64,000 bases of DNA from contig JAQFVV010000030.1 of assembly GCA_028023455.1 (NCBI GenBank), forward strand, positions 3,676,501 through 3,740,500, read 5' to 3'. Source of the stretch: Epiperipatus broadwayi. Taxonomy: Eukaryota; Onychophora; Udeonychophora; Euonychophora; Peripatidae. Shown here one piece after another: positions 26,081 to 38,914 of the stretch. The position numbers and the translations under genes were made by a program. Position 1 is the stretch's first letter; every line of letters starts with the position of its first letter. The notes under the pieces are model-generated. The model worked only from the letters and a program-made list of their open reading frames with translations. It was not told the origin of the DNA and searched no databases.

Positions 26081-26462
26081 TAGAAGTTAAGAAATATGTA
26101 TATATCAGAGAGGTTGTCTAAAGAATATCCAATTTATTAACTGTATACCCGTATGTGTTTATGAATTGATTTAAAATTTAATTGGAAATTAAGGTTAATT
26201 ATTTTGTTATTTATTTAGTTTTGGAGAATATTTTTTAGCAGAAAGAAATAACTAATAAAATAATAATAATAAAAAGTTGTATCAACTGCCTATGCTTTTT
26301 AATGAATGGTAGAGTCAAACAAAGTTTAGGGAGTGATGCTTAAGTGAAATAGATGTTGAAAAAATGATGATGAAATAGCTGCTGCAGTAAAGTAACTGTG
26401 AGTAATATATTCTTTTAGATTGATTATATTATTTATTGAAATTTTGCAAATTTGTTCATAAG

Positions 26463-26772
26463 TAGATTTGAGTGTTCCATCATCAGATTTTCAATGAAAA
26501 GGATGGCTGAAGAGTTGTGGGGTAGAGTGTATTGAAGCCTCTCCATTAAAATATGAAGATTGGCTATCTTAATGTAAGCTGAGCATTGATTATATATATG
26601 TGTGGAGATGATAATCTGGATCAACTGATGAGTGATGGTTTAGCATAAATACATATAATGGTAATTATTTATCTTTTTAACATGTGTGTGATCAAGTGTG
26701 TCAGCAATACAAGATAGTTTGGATAGTTGAGGATCATGTAAAAGTCTGAGTTCAAACCCCCTATATATTACA
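26463..26772 (+). mobile_element. Ribozyme-bearing repeat, copy B (5'-truncated)
   Basis: Aligns with the 475-bp unit at 61.2-61.5 kb. The blocks are CATTCCATCATCAGAT, GAAGAGTTG, a GAAGCCT block, the ribozyme, the GTCAGCAATACAAGATAG tail and a final CCCTATATAT. No clear target duplication was found. It lies inside the large inverted repeat. Confidence 0.65.
26607..26671 (+). ncRNA. Type I hammerhead ribozyme with damaged GAAA box (copy B)
   Basis: CUGAUGA is intact (26625-26631), but stem II is weakened and the GAAA box has lost its G (AGCATAAATAC). Stem I strands are recognisable. Predicted inactive. Confidence 0.6.
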
Positions 26773-26789
26773 AAAGTACAGTGTGGACA

Positions 26790-27825
26790 GGATTAAAAAT
26801 TATATTTTTTCAAGTATGTAAGAGACGAAATATTGGTCAAAAATGAAAGTAATTAAATACATACATATAATCTAGGATAATTTAAGTGAGTCAAACATCC
26901 ATACTAAAACAAAAATTAAAATCTGCATTTTATGATACTTTGAACAAATTATGAAAATAAAATAAAAGTGATACCACTTATATTGAGCTATATCACATTA
27001 CTCTTGTGAACAGATTATCATTCATCAGACTATGTATTCTGCATTTATGAGTTATGCTTTAATCCACAAATGTAAATGAAATGATCTTTGCTACTACTTA
27101 CTTTTTTAAAAAGATAATTTATTTGATAACAAACGATTCCAGAATCTCAAGGTTGATCTATTAAAGTGATGTTTGACACCTATTTAGCAAATAGCATATG
27201 TCATCTCACACTCATGGATTCAATCATATATCATGATACTCAATGCATCATTCTTATTCCAGATGATAGATAATATGTTCATTGAGCTAAGATGATATTG
27301 TTTAACTTAAGTAATATTCTATTTTTTTCCAATTTTATTTGGCTGCTGAAAGGAGTTTGCTGTTAACTGAAAGGAGATCATTTGAATCCTCTTGGAGACC
27401 TTAAAGGAACTGAACATGGCAAATTTCTAATGTCCACTCCATATATTCTTGTCATTGCAGCTGTTATTACAATAGTATATGAACATGCATTTATCAATAT
27501 GCTTTAGTGAGCATCATGAGCTTATTGACTTTTTTATTGCTGAATTTAAGATCAAGAAACACCATGATTATTCTTCTCAGCTGCCTGATAAGGCAGAATA
27601 AAGGTGTGTGTGTGTGTGAATAAAAAAAATTCTAATAAAATATATACAATCATGACAGACAAAAAAATCATGGCCCTTATTCCTAAGAGGCTGTAAAGTC
27701 ACCAGCTGTGGCAGCAGTTGGTGGCCAAAAACAGAGGATGCTAATAAACCCTGACTGTGAATTTAGGCTGTCACTTGATGACAATTTTTTATTTATGAAC
27801 TTACAATTGCAGATGATTTTTAAGT
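26790..27825. other. Non-coding stretch upstream of the RTE LINE
   Basis: No frame or repeat family recognised. Composition is slightly richer in G+C than in neighbouring deserts, and a GT repeat lies at 27604-27618. The segment from about 27700 could be the decayed 5' part of the LINE. Confidence 0.4.
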
Positions 27826-27829
27826 AAAG

Positions 27830-30478
27830 GAAGATTTCAAGAATTGGAAGAACGGTCTTATATTAAATGGGACATTATTGGACTTTATGAATTAGAAGAC
27901 AGGGTGAAGAGACAATTGATTTAAAAAGTGAAAATGTACTTTACTAAAAAGATACAAATATTGAAAGTACAAATGAAGTGGAATTCATTATAAATAAAAA
28001 GTGGAAAAACAACATTGTGGAGATTGATGGTGTATCAGACAGAATGGCAAGATTAGTTATACAACTTAATAGCAGATACCAAATGCAGATAATTTAGGTT
28101 TATGCCCCAACAAGTTCTCATAGTGATGAAGTAATAAATTTTTATATGGATGAACAAAAGGCTTTTGATCAGAGTAAACAACATTTTAAAATTGTTATGG
28201 GAGACTTTAATGCTAGAATTGATAAACAAATGAAAGATGAAAGTGCTGTAGGTAAATTTGATTATGGTAATAGAAGAGGATATAGACATGTGGAGTTCGC
28301 AGAAAAATAAAAACTGTATATTATGAATTCTTTTTTGAGCAAAATGTTAAAAGGAAATGGACATGGAATCATCCAAATGAAGGTACACAAGAATTGTATT
28401 ATATTTTGACTAACAGAAAATACATATTTCAGTATTGTAATGTCCTTAATAAATTCAACATAGAAAATGATCATTGATTAGTAGGATGTAACTAGAGACA
28501 AAAATTATTAAGAAAGCAATATTTACAGTTGATATTTCTAGTCTTTAGAAACATTCTAATGAATTTAAATTAGAACTTGCAAATCATTTTCAAGTATTAA
28601 TAGATTTTGAACATGCTTCGCATTTGAATGAAATTAATAGGAAAATAACTAGTACAGTTTTAAAACTGCAACAAAGATAACTAATAGAAAAAGAAGCAAT
28701 TTACCAATAAAATTTCTACTGAGACTAGAGAATTTATGAAGAAAAGAAGAAATATGAAGATATATAAAATGGTGTATTCAGAAGGACTGAATATCTCGAA
28801 TTTTGCAAAATGGTACAAAAAAGAGTTGACAAGAACTTATAATCGTGATCTAGCAAGGAAAGCTATAAAAGAGAATAAAAATCTCAAGAGTGTAAAACAA
28901 TATTTTGGTATTGATAAAAACTTATATCTACAATAAGAAAAAAAATGAAACTATTACTAAAAACAGAGATGGCATCATGAAATGGGTAAAAGAATTCTAT
29001 CAAAAATTATATAGTAATAAAGAACAAATACCTCCTATATCTATTATATCTTCTGAATTGCCCAAGATTTAAATGAGTAAGTAAAACATGCAATTAAATT
29101 TATGAAGAAAGGAAAAGCTCAAGGTAATGATGGAATTATAATTGTTATTTTAAAAGAAGCAGGTGAGGAAATAGAAAAAATTATTGCAAAGTTATATACC
29201 AAATGTTTAAATGATAAAGATGTACCAGATGATTGAAAGAATACAATATTAACATTCCTAAAGAAAATATTAGAAACTACAGACTTATCAGTTTTATGCA
29301 AAAATTTTACCAGGATAATTACAACTCGTCTACAGAGAACATTGAATTTCAATCAACCAAAAGAACAAGCTGGATTTAAAAGTGGTTTTAATCCAGTAGA
29401 TCATATCCAAGTCATGAGAGAAGTTATAGAAAAGATCAATGAGTATGAGTTGCCATTATTCTTTAAATATGTAGATTAAAAAAAGACATATGGTTCTGTA
29501 AGCTTTTCTTCACTGATTAAAGCATTGGATCATCAAGATATAGACTCAGTATATTATAATTTTCTGAAGAATATTTATAAAAATGCAACAGCGACAATTG
29601 GCTTACATAATGATACTAGAAAGGCTAACATTGATAAGGGTATAAGAAAGGGTGACTCCATATATCCAAAACTTTTTACAGTAATGCTGCAGGAAGTATT
29701 TTGTCCATTAAAATAGGAAGCTAAAGGATCAAAAGTAAATGGAAATTATATGTCATTTAGATTTTGAAAATGCTTGCTGTTTTTACAAATAATGCTTTAG
29801 AACTTCAGGAAATGTTGCAAGAATTATCAGATGAAAGTAAGAAAGTAGGTCTAAAGTCATGTTTAATGGATTTTCTCAAAAATGAAAATAAAGATTGATT
29901 ATGATAAGTTAGAAGAAGTTAACAACTACAAATATCTTGGTCAGATTATTAAGACAGATGAAAACATAATGGATGAAGTTAATCACAGAATTAAACTTGG
30001 TTGGAGTGCTTTTGGTAGAAATAACTTAATATTAAAAGGAAATATGTCTATGTGTTTGAAAAGAAAGGTTTTTAATAAGTTCTTACCTACGAATCTGAGA
30101 CTTGAACACTTAATAGAAGAACAATACATAGACTTCAGACCATTCAAAAAAGTATGGAGAAATGCATATTATGTGTAACAAGAAGAGACTGAAAATGCAA
30201 TACATGGATAAAAGAACAAACAGATATTACCGACATCATTGAAAAAAATTAAAAAAACTGGAGTTGTGATGGACATATTGTTAGAAGAGATAATAATAGA
30301 TAGACAATTGAAATTTTAAACTGGATTTCAAAAGACCCAGAAAAAGACCACATGTGAGATGGATTAATAAAATAGAGTGTGCAGAAGTGATATAGAGAAA
30401 AGAGGTTAGATAGTGGAGAACATGGGTTGAAACTCAGATAGACCATCCTGCAGTGAATTGATAATGGTTGACAATGAA
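27830..30478 (+). pseudogene. RTE-type LINE: endonuclease and reverse transcriptase relic
   Basis: Read across several frames, this is one decayed RTE ORF2. The apurinic-type endonuclease (27830-28480) shows WDIIGL-like sequence, VYAPTS near 28105, GDFNARI near 28202, and a final YxLTNR block near 28400. A linker with a 66-codon open piece (28736-28936) follows. The reverse transcriptase (about 28980-29790) has KGKAQGNDGI near 29110, EQAGFKSGF near 29360, a decayed palm motif near 29475, and IRKGDSIYPKLFT near 29643. The catalytic YADD-type block around 29760 is lost to frame damage. The C-terminal part (29882-30178) carries NNYKYLGQII and RRIKLGWSAF-like sequence. The copy ends with the family 3' tail. 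Many stops make it inactive. RTE LINEs insert by nicking target DNA and copying RNA there. Confidence 0.85.
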
Positions 30479-30665
30479 CGATTCTATTTTAGCATGGTAA
30501 TGTGTTTGAATTATACTATAATATTGATTTTTACTATTGGGTTCATATTATTGTTTAATTCATTTAAACATTTTGTACTATCTTAGTTTCTTAAGTACTT
30601 AAATCACTATAATGTAAATCTTATCAAAATCACACTTTTCTTTATTTTTGCCGTAATATTCTGAA

Positions 30666-30848
30666 AATACAATTTATCCAAACCACTTCAAACACTTTTT
30701 AGCAAAACTCTTTATTTGTACATGTACATAACCTACACTTCGACTGACCTGCAGTTTTCTTCAGGTCAGTTGAAATGTAGGTGTATGTATATGTACAAAT
30801 AAAGAATTTTGCTAAAAAGTGTTTGAAGTGTTTTGGATAAATTGTATT
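30666..30848. repeat. 85-bp head-to-head inverted repeat (hairpin) with hammerhead-like motif
   Basis: Arms 30666-30750 and 30763-30848 are close reverse complements with a 12-bp spacer. On the minus strand the centre reads CUGAAGA, an A, a short stem and CGAAGUG, i.e. a decayed version of the CUGANGA...GAAAC hairpin seen at 22.3, 31.9 and 42.6 kb. It is probably two 3' ends of a Penelope-like element fused head to head. Confidence 0.7.
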
Positions 30849-31285
30849 TATAATGTAAATCCTGTGGACATTGTACTAATTGGTAATTATATCTTCTGGA
30901 GGAGAAATATACAAAATTTTCTTAAGTTATATAATAAAATTAGTTTAATATAAAGTATATTATATTTACTTCTCTGCAGAAAATTTATATCATCATATTT
31001 TCATTATACACTTCTTCAAACATCGCTTGCTTCACTTCATTTGACTCCACAATTCATCACTCAGCTACTGTAGATAAGATTTTTTTCTAATTGTTATTAT
31101 TATAATATTTACTTTTTACTATTAAAGAAATTTATTCCAAAACTGAATAAATAACAATATCAAAATAATTAATTGATGTTAATTAAATTTTACATCAACT
31201 CATAATTAACTAGATAGTATAACTGAATACTCGTTGCTCATTCTCCCTGACATATTAACTTTTGATTGAGACATATCTTGTATAG

Positions 31286-31725
31286 CAATATCAGCTCTTG
31301 AATGGTTATCTATTGAATTTTATTTTATAAATTTGATAATGATCTTTATAATTTTAGATTTGTTGTGTTGCATTAAATTCACTAAATGCAGGACAAATCA
31401 TTTGCATTTATTTTATTGGTCTATTATTCTTTCATGTAATTTAGCATTGTCTACTGAATGAAGATGATAATAAGAGCATAATTTTTAAATAAATGAAATT
31501 TCACATTGCAATCAGTTTGATACACAAAGATTAATAATGCTTTACCTTCACCATAATAGCAATAACATTTCTAAGTATGAATATTATTCTGATATCAACC
31601 TGACACAATCTGACATATCCTAGTGATTAAATTTTTTTATTCAATACACATGACAATAAGTAAATTTCTCACAGCATGCTTATTAATTTTCAGGATCCAT
31701 AACATTTCACTGTGAATTTTAATAT
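31286..31725 (-). repeat. Right arm of the 440-bp inverted repeat
   Basis: Reverse complement of 25635-26080. It is followed by a TA run and an A-rich run (31722-31765). Confidence 0.85.
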
Positions 31726-31801
31726 ATATATATATATATATATAAATAAAAAAAAAAAAAATAAATAAAAATGTTAATTCTAATATTTTCATGGATAAAT
31801 G

Positions 31802-32092
31802 ATGACTTTATATTATTATTATTCTCGGGATATTCCTTGTAGTAAAAAAGTTAAATAGCTGACGTTTCAGTACAATAACAAGTACCTTCCTCAACTGATA
31901 AAATTTAAATATGAGGAGAAAGAGAAAGATAAAAATAATGATTTAAATCTCACATGCATTTCTATGATTTGAGAAAAAGGATGCTCTGAGGAAGGCACTT
32001 GTTATTGTACTGAAATGTCAGCTGTTTTACTACATGGAATATATCAAAATAATAATAATAATAATAATAATAATATAAAGTCATATATATAT
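31802..32092. repeat. Head-to-head inverted repeat with hammerhead-like hairpins and AAT tract
   Basis: Arms of about 95-105 bp (31802-31895 and 31984-32092) flank an 88-bp spacer. The right arm has CUGAGGA (31986-31992), then an A, a GGCAC/GUAC stem with a long loop, and GAAAU (32012-32016). The left arm holds the same motif in reverse. Both outer ends carry an ATT/AAT repeat, and the two ends carry TATATGACTTTATA-like sequence. This looks like paired Penelope-like termini. Confidence 0.7.
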
Positions 32093-32355
32093 ATATAATT
32101 TCTATACTAAAATAATCACCATTACTGTCAAATACAAAGTATGGTCATTTTGAATATATATACTTCTTTTAACTTATGTAAAGTCTAGCTTTGATTAGTT
32201 AGGAAGACTGCTCTTATGGAAGTTAAGCTACCAAACATCTTATAAATGAAGAGCTTGATCTTTTAACAAATATTATTTCCTCAAAATATTATGACTCTTA
32301 AAAACATATTTTAACATTTACTATTAACTGCATTAAGTTTTTTCTTAAACTCTAC

Positions 32356-32871
32356 TTATCATTATTAATAATCAGCATTAAGCTAATGCACATGTGCTTA
32401 GTAGATTTAACTATAAATGAATACTCTCACTTCCAAACACAAGATAAAGTCTTTGTGAAAAGATAGAATGAATCCATCTATTCTTTCACCCCAAACATTT
32501 AAGTATGGGCAAATCTTAAGTATTTGGTAATGAGAATGTGAAGATGTTAATCAATCACTTTAAATTACTTTTACTATGCCTGAATAAATGACACTTGTGA
32601 AATTTTCTAGAATTTACAATACATCATTCTTAGTTGAAACTAAAACATAGTAAAAGTAATTTAAAGTGATTACTTTACATCTTCATGCTCTCATTTCCAA
32701 ATGCTTAAGATTTGCCCATACATAAATGTTTGGGTCAAAAGGATAGATGGATTCATTCTATCTTTTCACGAAGACTTTATCTTGTGTTTGGAAGTGAGTG
32801 TATTTATTTATAGTTAAAATCTATAAAGTGCATGTGCTTTAGTTTTATGGCTGATTATTAATATTACAGTT
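32356..32871. repeat. Palindromic repeat with 225-bp arms
   Basis: Arms 32356-32580 and 32646-32871 are reverse complements with a 65-bp spacer. Key blocks are ATTATTAATAATCAG at the outer end, CACTTCCAAACACAAGATAA, GGATTCATTCTATC (right arm) and TCACTTTAAATTAC at the inner end. No frame is encoded. It could be a foldback MITE or two copies of one repeat fused head to head. A partial relative lies at 8477-8640. Confidence 0.75.
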
Positions 32872-33081
32872 TACAAACATAGCACTATATAAAATAAATA
32901 TTTCATTTATCAGTATTATTATTTAAGATTCCAGGATTGATATGTAAAACATTACTACACATTTTTTCAAGTTCTAAATGTTTAGACAATGCTTAAATAT
33001 CAAACATGACAAATCAACCAAATAAATACTTCAGTTACTAATTACTATTTATGAAAATAATACCTTAACTAAAATGTAATC

Positions 33082-33178
33082 TGTTAAACATTAGTGGCCA
33101 AGTGGTTAGCATAGCTGTCTTCCAAGCAGATGGCCCGAGTTTGCCTCCTGGTCAACACTTTGACATATGAAAAAAAAA
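33082..33178 (+). mobile_element. tRNA-derived SINE with target duplication
   Basis: A 97-bp element with a tRNA-like A box (TGGCCAAGTGGTTAGCA) and a B-box-like block (CCGAGTTTGCCTCC). It ends in the family tail TTTGACATATGAAAA. A 14-bp target duplication, ACTAAAATGTAATC, lies at 33068-33081 and 33179-33192. Such SINEs are transcribed by RNA polymerase III and copied by LINE machinery. Confidence 0.85.
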
Positions 33179-33289
33179 ACTAAAATGTAATCATATATAA
33201 TCATTTTAATAGAAAGCTTAAATCTCTTATTTTAAATTGTATAATCAAATAAAATTAAATTTTTATTTCAATTTTCTCTCTTCTCTCAC

Positions 33290-33345
33290 CCTCCTCCTTC
33301 TCTATCTTTCCCCCTCTCTCTATCTTTTTTTCTCTCTCTCTTCAA
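33290..33345. repeat. CT-rich microsatellite
   Basis: Irregular CT/TCTC tract. Confidence 0.8.
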
Positions 33346-33459
33346 AAATATATATGACCTACCACATACTATAAAATAGTCATATCAATTTACACACATG
33401 CATACACATATATTCATATGAATTAAATGATGCCTAACGCTATACTACTACTTACAAAT

Positions 33460-33817
33460 AAAATAGAAATTCATATAACATTACAATACTAGCCAAAAAT
33501 AAAATTTTACTAAGACCATGATTTTATCTATTAACAAATAGACCTTTTCAAGTGAAATTTAATTAAACATACAACATATATATACAAGTCTTCCCATCAT
33601 GCATTTCAAAAACCAACTTCCTTTAACATCAAAGGATATCTTCATGAGATTGATTGGTAGCCATCGATTTCATGACATCCTTTGATGTTAAATGTTGGTT
33701 TTTAAAGTGAATGCTAAAAAGGTTATTTTGTTTTGTACCCATCAATCTCATGAATACATCCTTTGATGTTAAAAGAAGTTGGTTTCAGAAGTGAATGTTG
33801 GGAAGATTATTTTGTTT

Positions 33818-33863
<46 letters not shown>

Positions 33864-33990
33864 ATACGTTTAATTGAATATCCCTTGAAAAGGTCTATTT
33901 GTTAATAAATGAAATCATGAATGTAGAACAATTTTACTAAAATTTTCTGTTTTGGTTAATATATACATATGAATTTCTATTATATATATA
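33460..33990. repeat. Foldback repeat with TA microsatellite
   Basis: The left arm (about 33460-33665) and right arm (about 33740-33990) are mutually inverted. Matching blocks are AGAAATTCATAT, TTTTACTAA, AACAAATAGACCTTTTCAAG and CCTTTGATGTTAAA. The middle has a further direct copy of the CATCCTTTGATGTTAAA block (33676-33693). A TA run (33822-33860) sits inside the right arm. No protein. Confidence 0.65.
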
Positions 33991-35860
33991 TATTACATTG
34001 GTATATATTTTAATGAAATTTTTTACTTTTATTTACAGTTATAATCGAAGTTGTTACAGAAAAATGATAAAGATATTTTATAGTAAGTGTGATCATATAA
34101 TAAAAATATATTAAACTGTATAGTTAATTAATCATCAAACCCAGACAATACTTAGACAATCCCAATATCAATAATTATATGTTTTAATGATAAGAAATAT
34201 GTAGCTATGTAGAACTAAGCATACATTGATATTTAATTTATTTTTTATATTCTGAGAGGTATATCTTTTCTCACTAAGATAAAATTTGGACAATAAACCA
34301 AAGTATGTACCATAAATCCCATTTTCTGATATAAAATATATATGAATAAGGTGTTTTAAAGTTTTCACATTTTCACTAGAACATCACATCTATTGGTCAA
34401 AATGCTTAGTTACCAATTTGGTTTAATTAATTCAAATTATTGGCTTTATTTCTTATGCCACTCTAATCTTTAGACATTCATTTATTATAATTGTGTTATC
34501 AAACAGCAGACAGGTTCTCATTATATTTGAAAAACTGTGTTATATTAAATTTATTTTCTCATAGGTGTATTGTAAACATTATTTAAATTTAAAGATGAAA
34601 TAATAATTTGATTTTTTTTATACTATAATGGCTTTAGTTTTCACTGCCCTCTAATTAATTGCCTCATCAAACATCAGACAGTTACTCTTTGTATTTGACA
34701 TAGTGTTTTGTATGGATTTATTAGAATGTTAAACTTAATGCACAAAAATAAATCTATTAAATTAATAACATCATTAAATACCAGTTGTATTGTACTTTTA
34801 AAAATAAAAAGCTGTACATATTTTAAATTATTCTACTATGTACTGTACCGGTCAGATGATGTATGTTGGTTTAACTCAATTCAAATACTAGGTGAAAGTA
34901 CCTCGAGGCCACCCATACATGAAATATTAAATCAAGAATATTGTGACCTCTGCCCTCTTCACCTATTATCGAGTCTAATTACGACCAACAACATTATCTG
35001 AGACATGCATAAATTATTTTCTTACTGGCCCAAGCTTAGCATCAGGGAGAGAGTATGGACAAGAATACTTATGGAACTAACTAAGTTAAATGTGCATAAA
35101 ATATAATATGAAATATGTGTTTTGCATGCCTGGATCATTGGAAAAGTAAAATAAAGGTTAAGCTAATAAGAAATTGCAATAACGTCAGGAGACTTAAGCT
35201 TTTTTTTTAGTTTAAATAATATATTTAATGAATGACATTTTAAAATATTAGAAATGTTTTAACTACCTCCACTATTCCCTGATTGATTAATGATAAAAAA
35301 CGAGACAATAAAGGCGAATAGTAATTACATAAGATTTTTGTGGTCTAAGTCTATTTTTTCCCAACTTCAATAAAATTATTAACTCAAATCCCCTTGATAA
35401 AGCACAATTAAAATAAATCTTTCACAAAGCATTTTCTAATTGCTTTGTGCTTAAAGACGATTTTAAAATATTTCAGACATCTATAACTAACTAAGATATA
35501 AGTATGGGGCTAAAGGACGGACAAAAGAGGCATTATTGAGGAGATCAAGTTGGCAAACAAAGGAAACTTACTAGTATTTAATTTACAGACATAATTTGAA
35601 TTGGAAAGATTTTTAAATGAAAATTAACTTTTAACCTACACCGCAATGGAATAAGACACATTTACAACATTTTAACAGTGAGGAATAGCAAAGGAAAAAA
35701 AAGGTTAAGTATCAATAGATGATCACACAAAAATTAAATATACATCTAATATTAGTCTAATAGAAAATAGTTACATTATATATATAATTAAATGAAACAT
35801 ATTGAGAAAGGTATTTATCAAAAGGTAAAGTAATAAATAGTTCATGGGGAGAGATATGGT
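33991..35860. other. Non-coding stretch
   Basis: No supported gene. The 97-codon + frame 34708-35001 has no recognised motif and ends in slightly G+C-richer sequence. Two diverged blocks with CATCAAACA..AGACAG...TTTGA (34497 and 34668) may be a local duplication of about 170 bp. Confidence 0.4.
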
Positions 35861-35869
35861 TACCGTCCT

Positions 35870-36480
35870 GGTTTCTTGGTCCAGTTCCCTTGACATTTGT
35901 GGCTTGATATGTCCATAGAGAATTATTTGCCGAACAAGAAAATGGAAATATGCAGCATTTTTAACAAAAGGTCACACAGACATGGCACACAGTTCAGGTT
36001 TATATTTTGGGCATGTTACAGCATTTTGATGGTTTTTAGGATCCCGGCAGCAGGCAAAGCTGTTTGCCTAACCACCAATCATGGTCGTGTTTATCAAATT
36101 AATATACTTTTTAACTTGTCGCATGTTGGAACTTATAACAGTGATTTCAGGACAAAAGTTGAATAAATTCAGGTGCAAAATCTGCATGAATTGAACAGTA
36201 AAATCTGCCTAATTCAGGAACAATATTTTCTGCATTTAGAAACAAAATCTCAGAGAATCACAGCACAGGATCTGCATGAATAAGCATAGAAGACCAGAGA
36301 GATTTTTAAAAATAAAATCTCACTAATCTAGACCCAGGATCTGCATGAATCAGCAAAAGAACCAGAGAGAGTCCAGTCTTTTGTTCTCTTCTTCTTTTTA
36401 TACCTTTCTGTCAGCTACCCTTCTATTGTTTTGCGTATGATTTTAGATCTTGATAAACCCCCCATGCTCCTTTGTTTCAA
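35870..36480. repeat. Unclassified G+C-richer block with ATCTGCATGAAT repeats
   Basis: The block ATCTGCATGAAT recurs at about 36180, 36270 and 36340, with ACCAGAGAGA following the last two, a degenerate direct repeat of about 70 bp. The segment also has a TTTTTATACC box at 36396. It could be a solo terminal repeat or promoter part of an unidentified element. The frame 35897-36166 has no recognised domain. Confidence 0.35.
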
Positions 36481-37320
36481 GGTAACTTTTTCTGATAATA
36501 ACTTTTAATTTCTTATTCTAGATTTCTTTATTTAACTTTTGAATTTCTATTAGTTAAAAAAGGCCATCTTTAATTTGCCTTGAATGGGCTAACTAATTAA
36601 AACATACATTCCTTTAGAAATGTTGGCAGGCTTATCTTAAAATAAAATCATATGCCATATTTTAACAAAATTTAAAAAGAAAAATATATTATTATTTCTT
36701 TTAACAAAATAACATTTTATTTCAATAGAATTTTGCATTAACTCATATATATATATATATATGCTTGGTGTTTATATATGTTTGATTAATAAGTTTTAAA
36801 AGTAAATTTTAACAGCAATTTAATCTTAGAATGGAATTTATTTAAAAGGAAATATTTTAATGCAAATACAAATTTAAACACCATTAAGTAAGCAAAATGA
36901 ACGTATTAATTTTAGCTTTAATGCAAAACCCTGTTGATACTGGACTATAAACTTAATTGGTCTACAATATTAGTTAAGTTTATAGAGGGCTGTGAAGCAT
37001 GGATCGGACTTCTGGATCCATTGCTTCAGTACATTTAATAAGAAAAAAAAACAGATTTTAATAATTATGTAAAATAATTATAATCGCCAAAATAGAAGAA
37101 TTTCAAGTAAGTAGAAAAATTGTCAGAGAAAACTTATAAGGAATGGCTAAATCAATGAATGCAAAAGTTACAATTAATATCATTGGTAAATATTGCATGT
37201 ATATTTTCAAACATTGTAGAGTTTCCCAGAAGGTTAGGTATTTAGCAAATGATCATAATTTTTTTTTAAAAATTACTAATTAGTAAAAAAAGTTTTTTTA
37301 TAAAGTTTAAACCCCCCCCC
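36481..37320. other. AT-rich stretch ending in a C run
   Basis: Nothing recognisable. A TA microsatellite lies at 36747-36763 and a run of nine C at 37312-37320 next to the SINE. Confidence 0.5.
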
Positions 37321-37417
37321 ATGTGTCATAGCATCATCCAGGAAGTGAACCCGCTATCCCGGGACAACTGCTTGTAAAGCAATTGTTGCTGACCTCTTGA
37401 CCACCAATGTTTGACAA
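37321..37417 (-). mobile_element. tRNA-derived SINE (minus strand)
   Basis: In reverse it reads TTGGTGGTCAAGAGGTCAGC, then CAATTGCTTTACAAGCAGTT, a B-box region GGGTTCACTTCC and the tail TGCTATGACACAT. Same family as the other SINEs. The B box is diverged and no clean target duplication is seen. Confidence 0.75.
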
Positions 37418-38914
37418 TTTTTTTTTATGATTTAATTGTTATTAAAATCAAACTTTAAAAATTTATCTATGCAGTATTGCAGTGAATTTCATAGCTCATA
37501 TTTTGGATTCTGTATTGTTTTACCTATTTAAGTAATTTTATTGCTTTATAATTTTGCTTTAGGCAAAGTATCTTGAATCAATTACTCTTAAATACAGGCA
37601 TTTTAAATGTTGTTAAACAAACAGACTGCTTAGCAAACACATTTCTGAAAGCAATCACATTAATTCCACAATATCTGATTTTACATGGTTTTTTAAAATT
37701 GTTTAATTGTAACAAAAGACAATTTTTGCATTTTAAATATAAAAGTAAAATATATTTGAGATTAATTTTTAGCATCTTACTGTGCACTATATTTATTAAA
37801 AAGTATTTGCATATCTCTGGTCAAAGTTGGAAGTTCAGTTTGATTAGTTACAAGAAGAAAAAAAAAACTGTTTGAAAATTGGAGTTAAGGGGTTATTTAT
37901 GTTATGTTAATAAAAAAAAAGGTTTTATTATTCTTTCGTGTAAATCAATGTAAATCAATATATACATATTATTATTATACAAACAACTTTATTAAAATCA
38001 AAAAACATTTCTAAACAAACGTTTGTAATATCAATGATTCTAAAAATAAACCCAAATTATTTACAATAACTTGAAAAAATTTAAACTATCTATAAGCATA
38101 TTTATCTAAATATAAAAATATTTCAAAAAGTCATTTTAAAAAATTATTTCTATTAATTCAAACGAAGAACTGTGAAGGAATTTCTTAATAAAAATTAGGT
38201 AGTGTATTTTAAGATTAATATTTTTATATTTTGGTTTACGTATAGAAATTTTGGAAAAAAGTAAACTGAAATAAAACTCACTTTTAAATTATACATTTTT
38301 AGTAATTGGACTCATTTGATAACAGTTTTAAATAGGCATGGCAAAAGGAATTTGACATATGTTTACACATAGAAAATTTGGGAAAAAATAAAGAGAAATA
38401 AAACTCCCTTATAAATTAGATACTTTTAGTGAATAAATTTATTTACTTACAGTTTTGGATGAAAAGAAGAATGTGACTTATAAGAGTTAAACAAGTTATG
38501 AAGATGAAATTAAAATCTTTAAAATTAGTAACAACCTATAACTAAAAAATCTATATATTGTTCACTATTTAACTGAACAATGTATAGTATATAAAGAATA
38601 AAAATAAAAAATGTTATTGAAAATAATAAATGGTATGTTTTTATTTTTTTTTAAATAACAGAACATTATCAAAATTTTATTGATAATGGCAGAAAACATT
38701 AAAAAAAAAACTTAATTCTAATTTGAGAATAAAATAATGAATAAAATTATTCTGTCCAAAAAGAAATCAAAGAAAAAATATGTTAAGCACTCATACATTC
38801 TAAATATGATTTATTTATATTAAGTTATCCATTAATTTTGGCCACAAAAAGATTGAAGCTGCTGTAAGATTTTTTCATTGTATACTCAATTCCAATATAT
38901 ATATATTATTTTTC
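37418..38914. other. AT-rich stretch with overlapping chance frames
   Basis: The + frame 37573-37875 (100 codons) and the minus frame 37578-37787 overlap on opposite strands. Neither shows a known motif. A direct repeat of about 130 bp (near 38228-38290 and 38355-38420: ATAGAAA..TTGG.AAAAA..AAA..GAAATAAAACTC) is visible but diverged. Confidence 0.45.

Noticed and set aside
37573-37875. 100-codon + frame overlapping a minus frame
   Set aside because: No motif, both strands open over the same AT-rich segment, and it ends in an A run.
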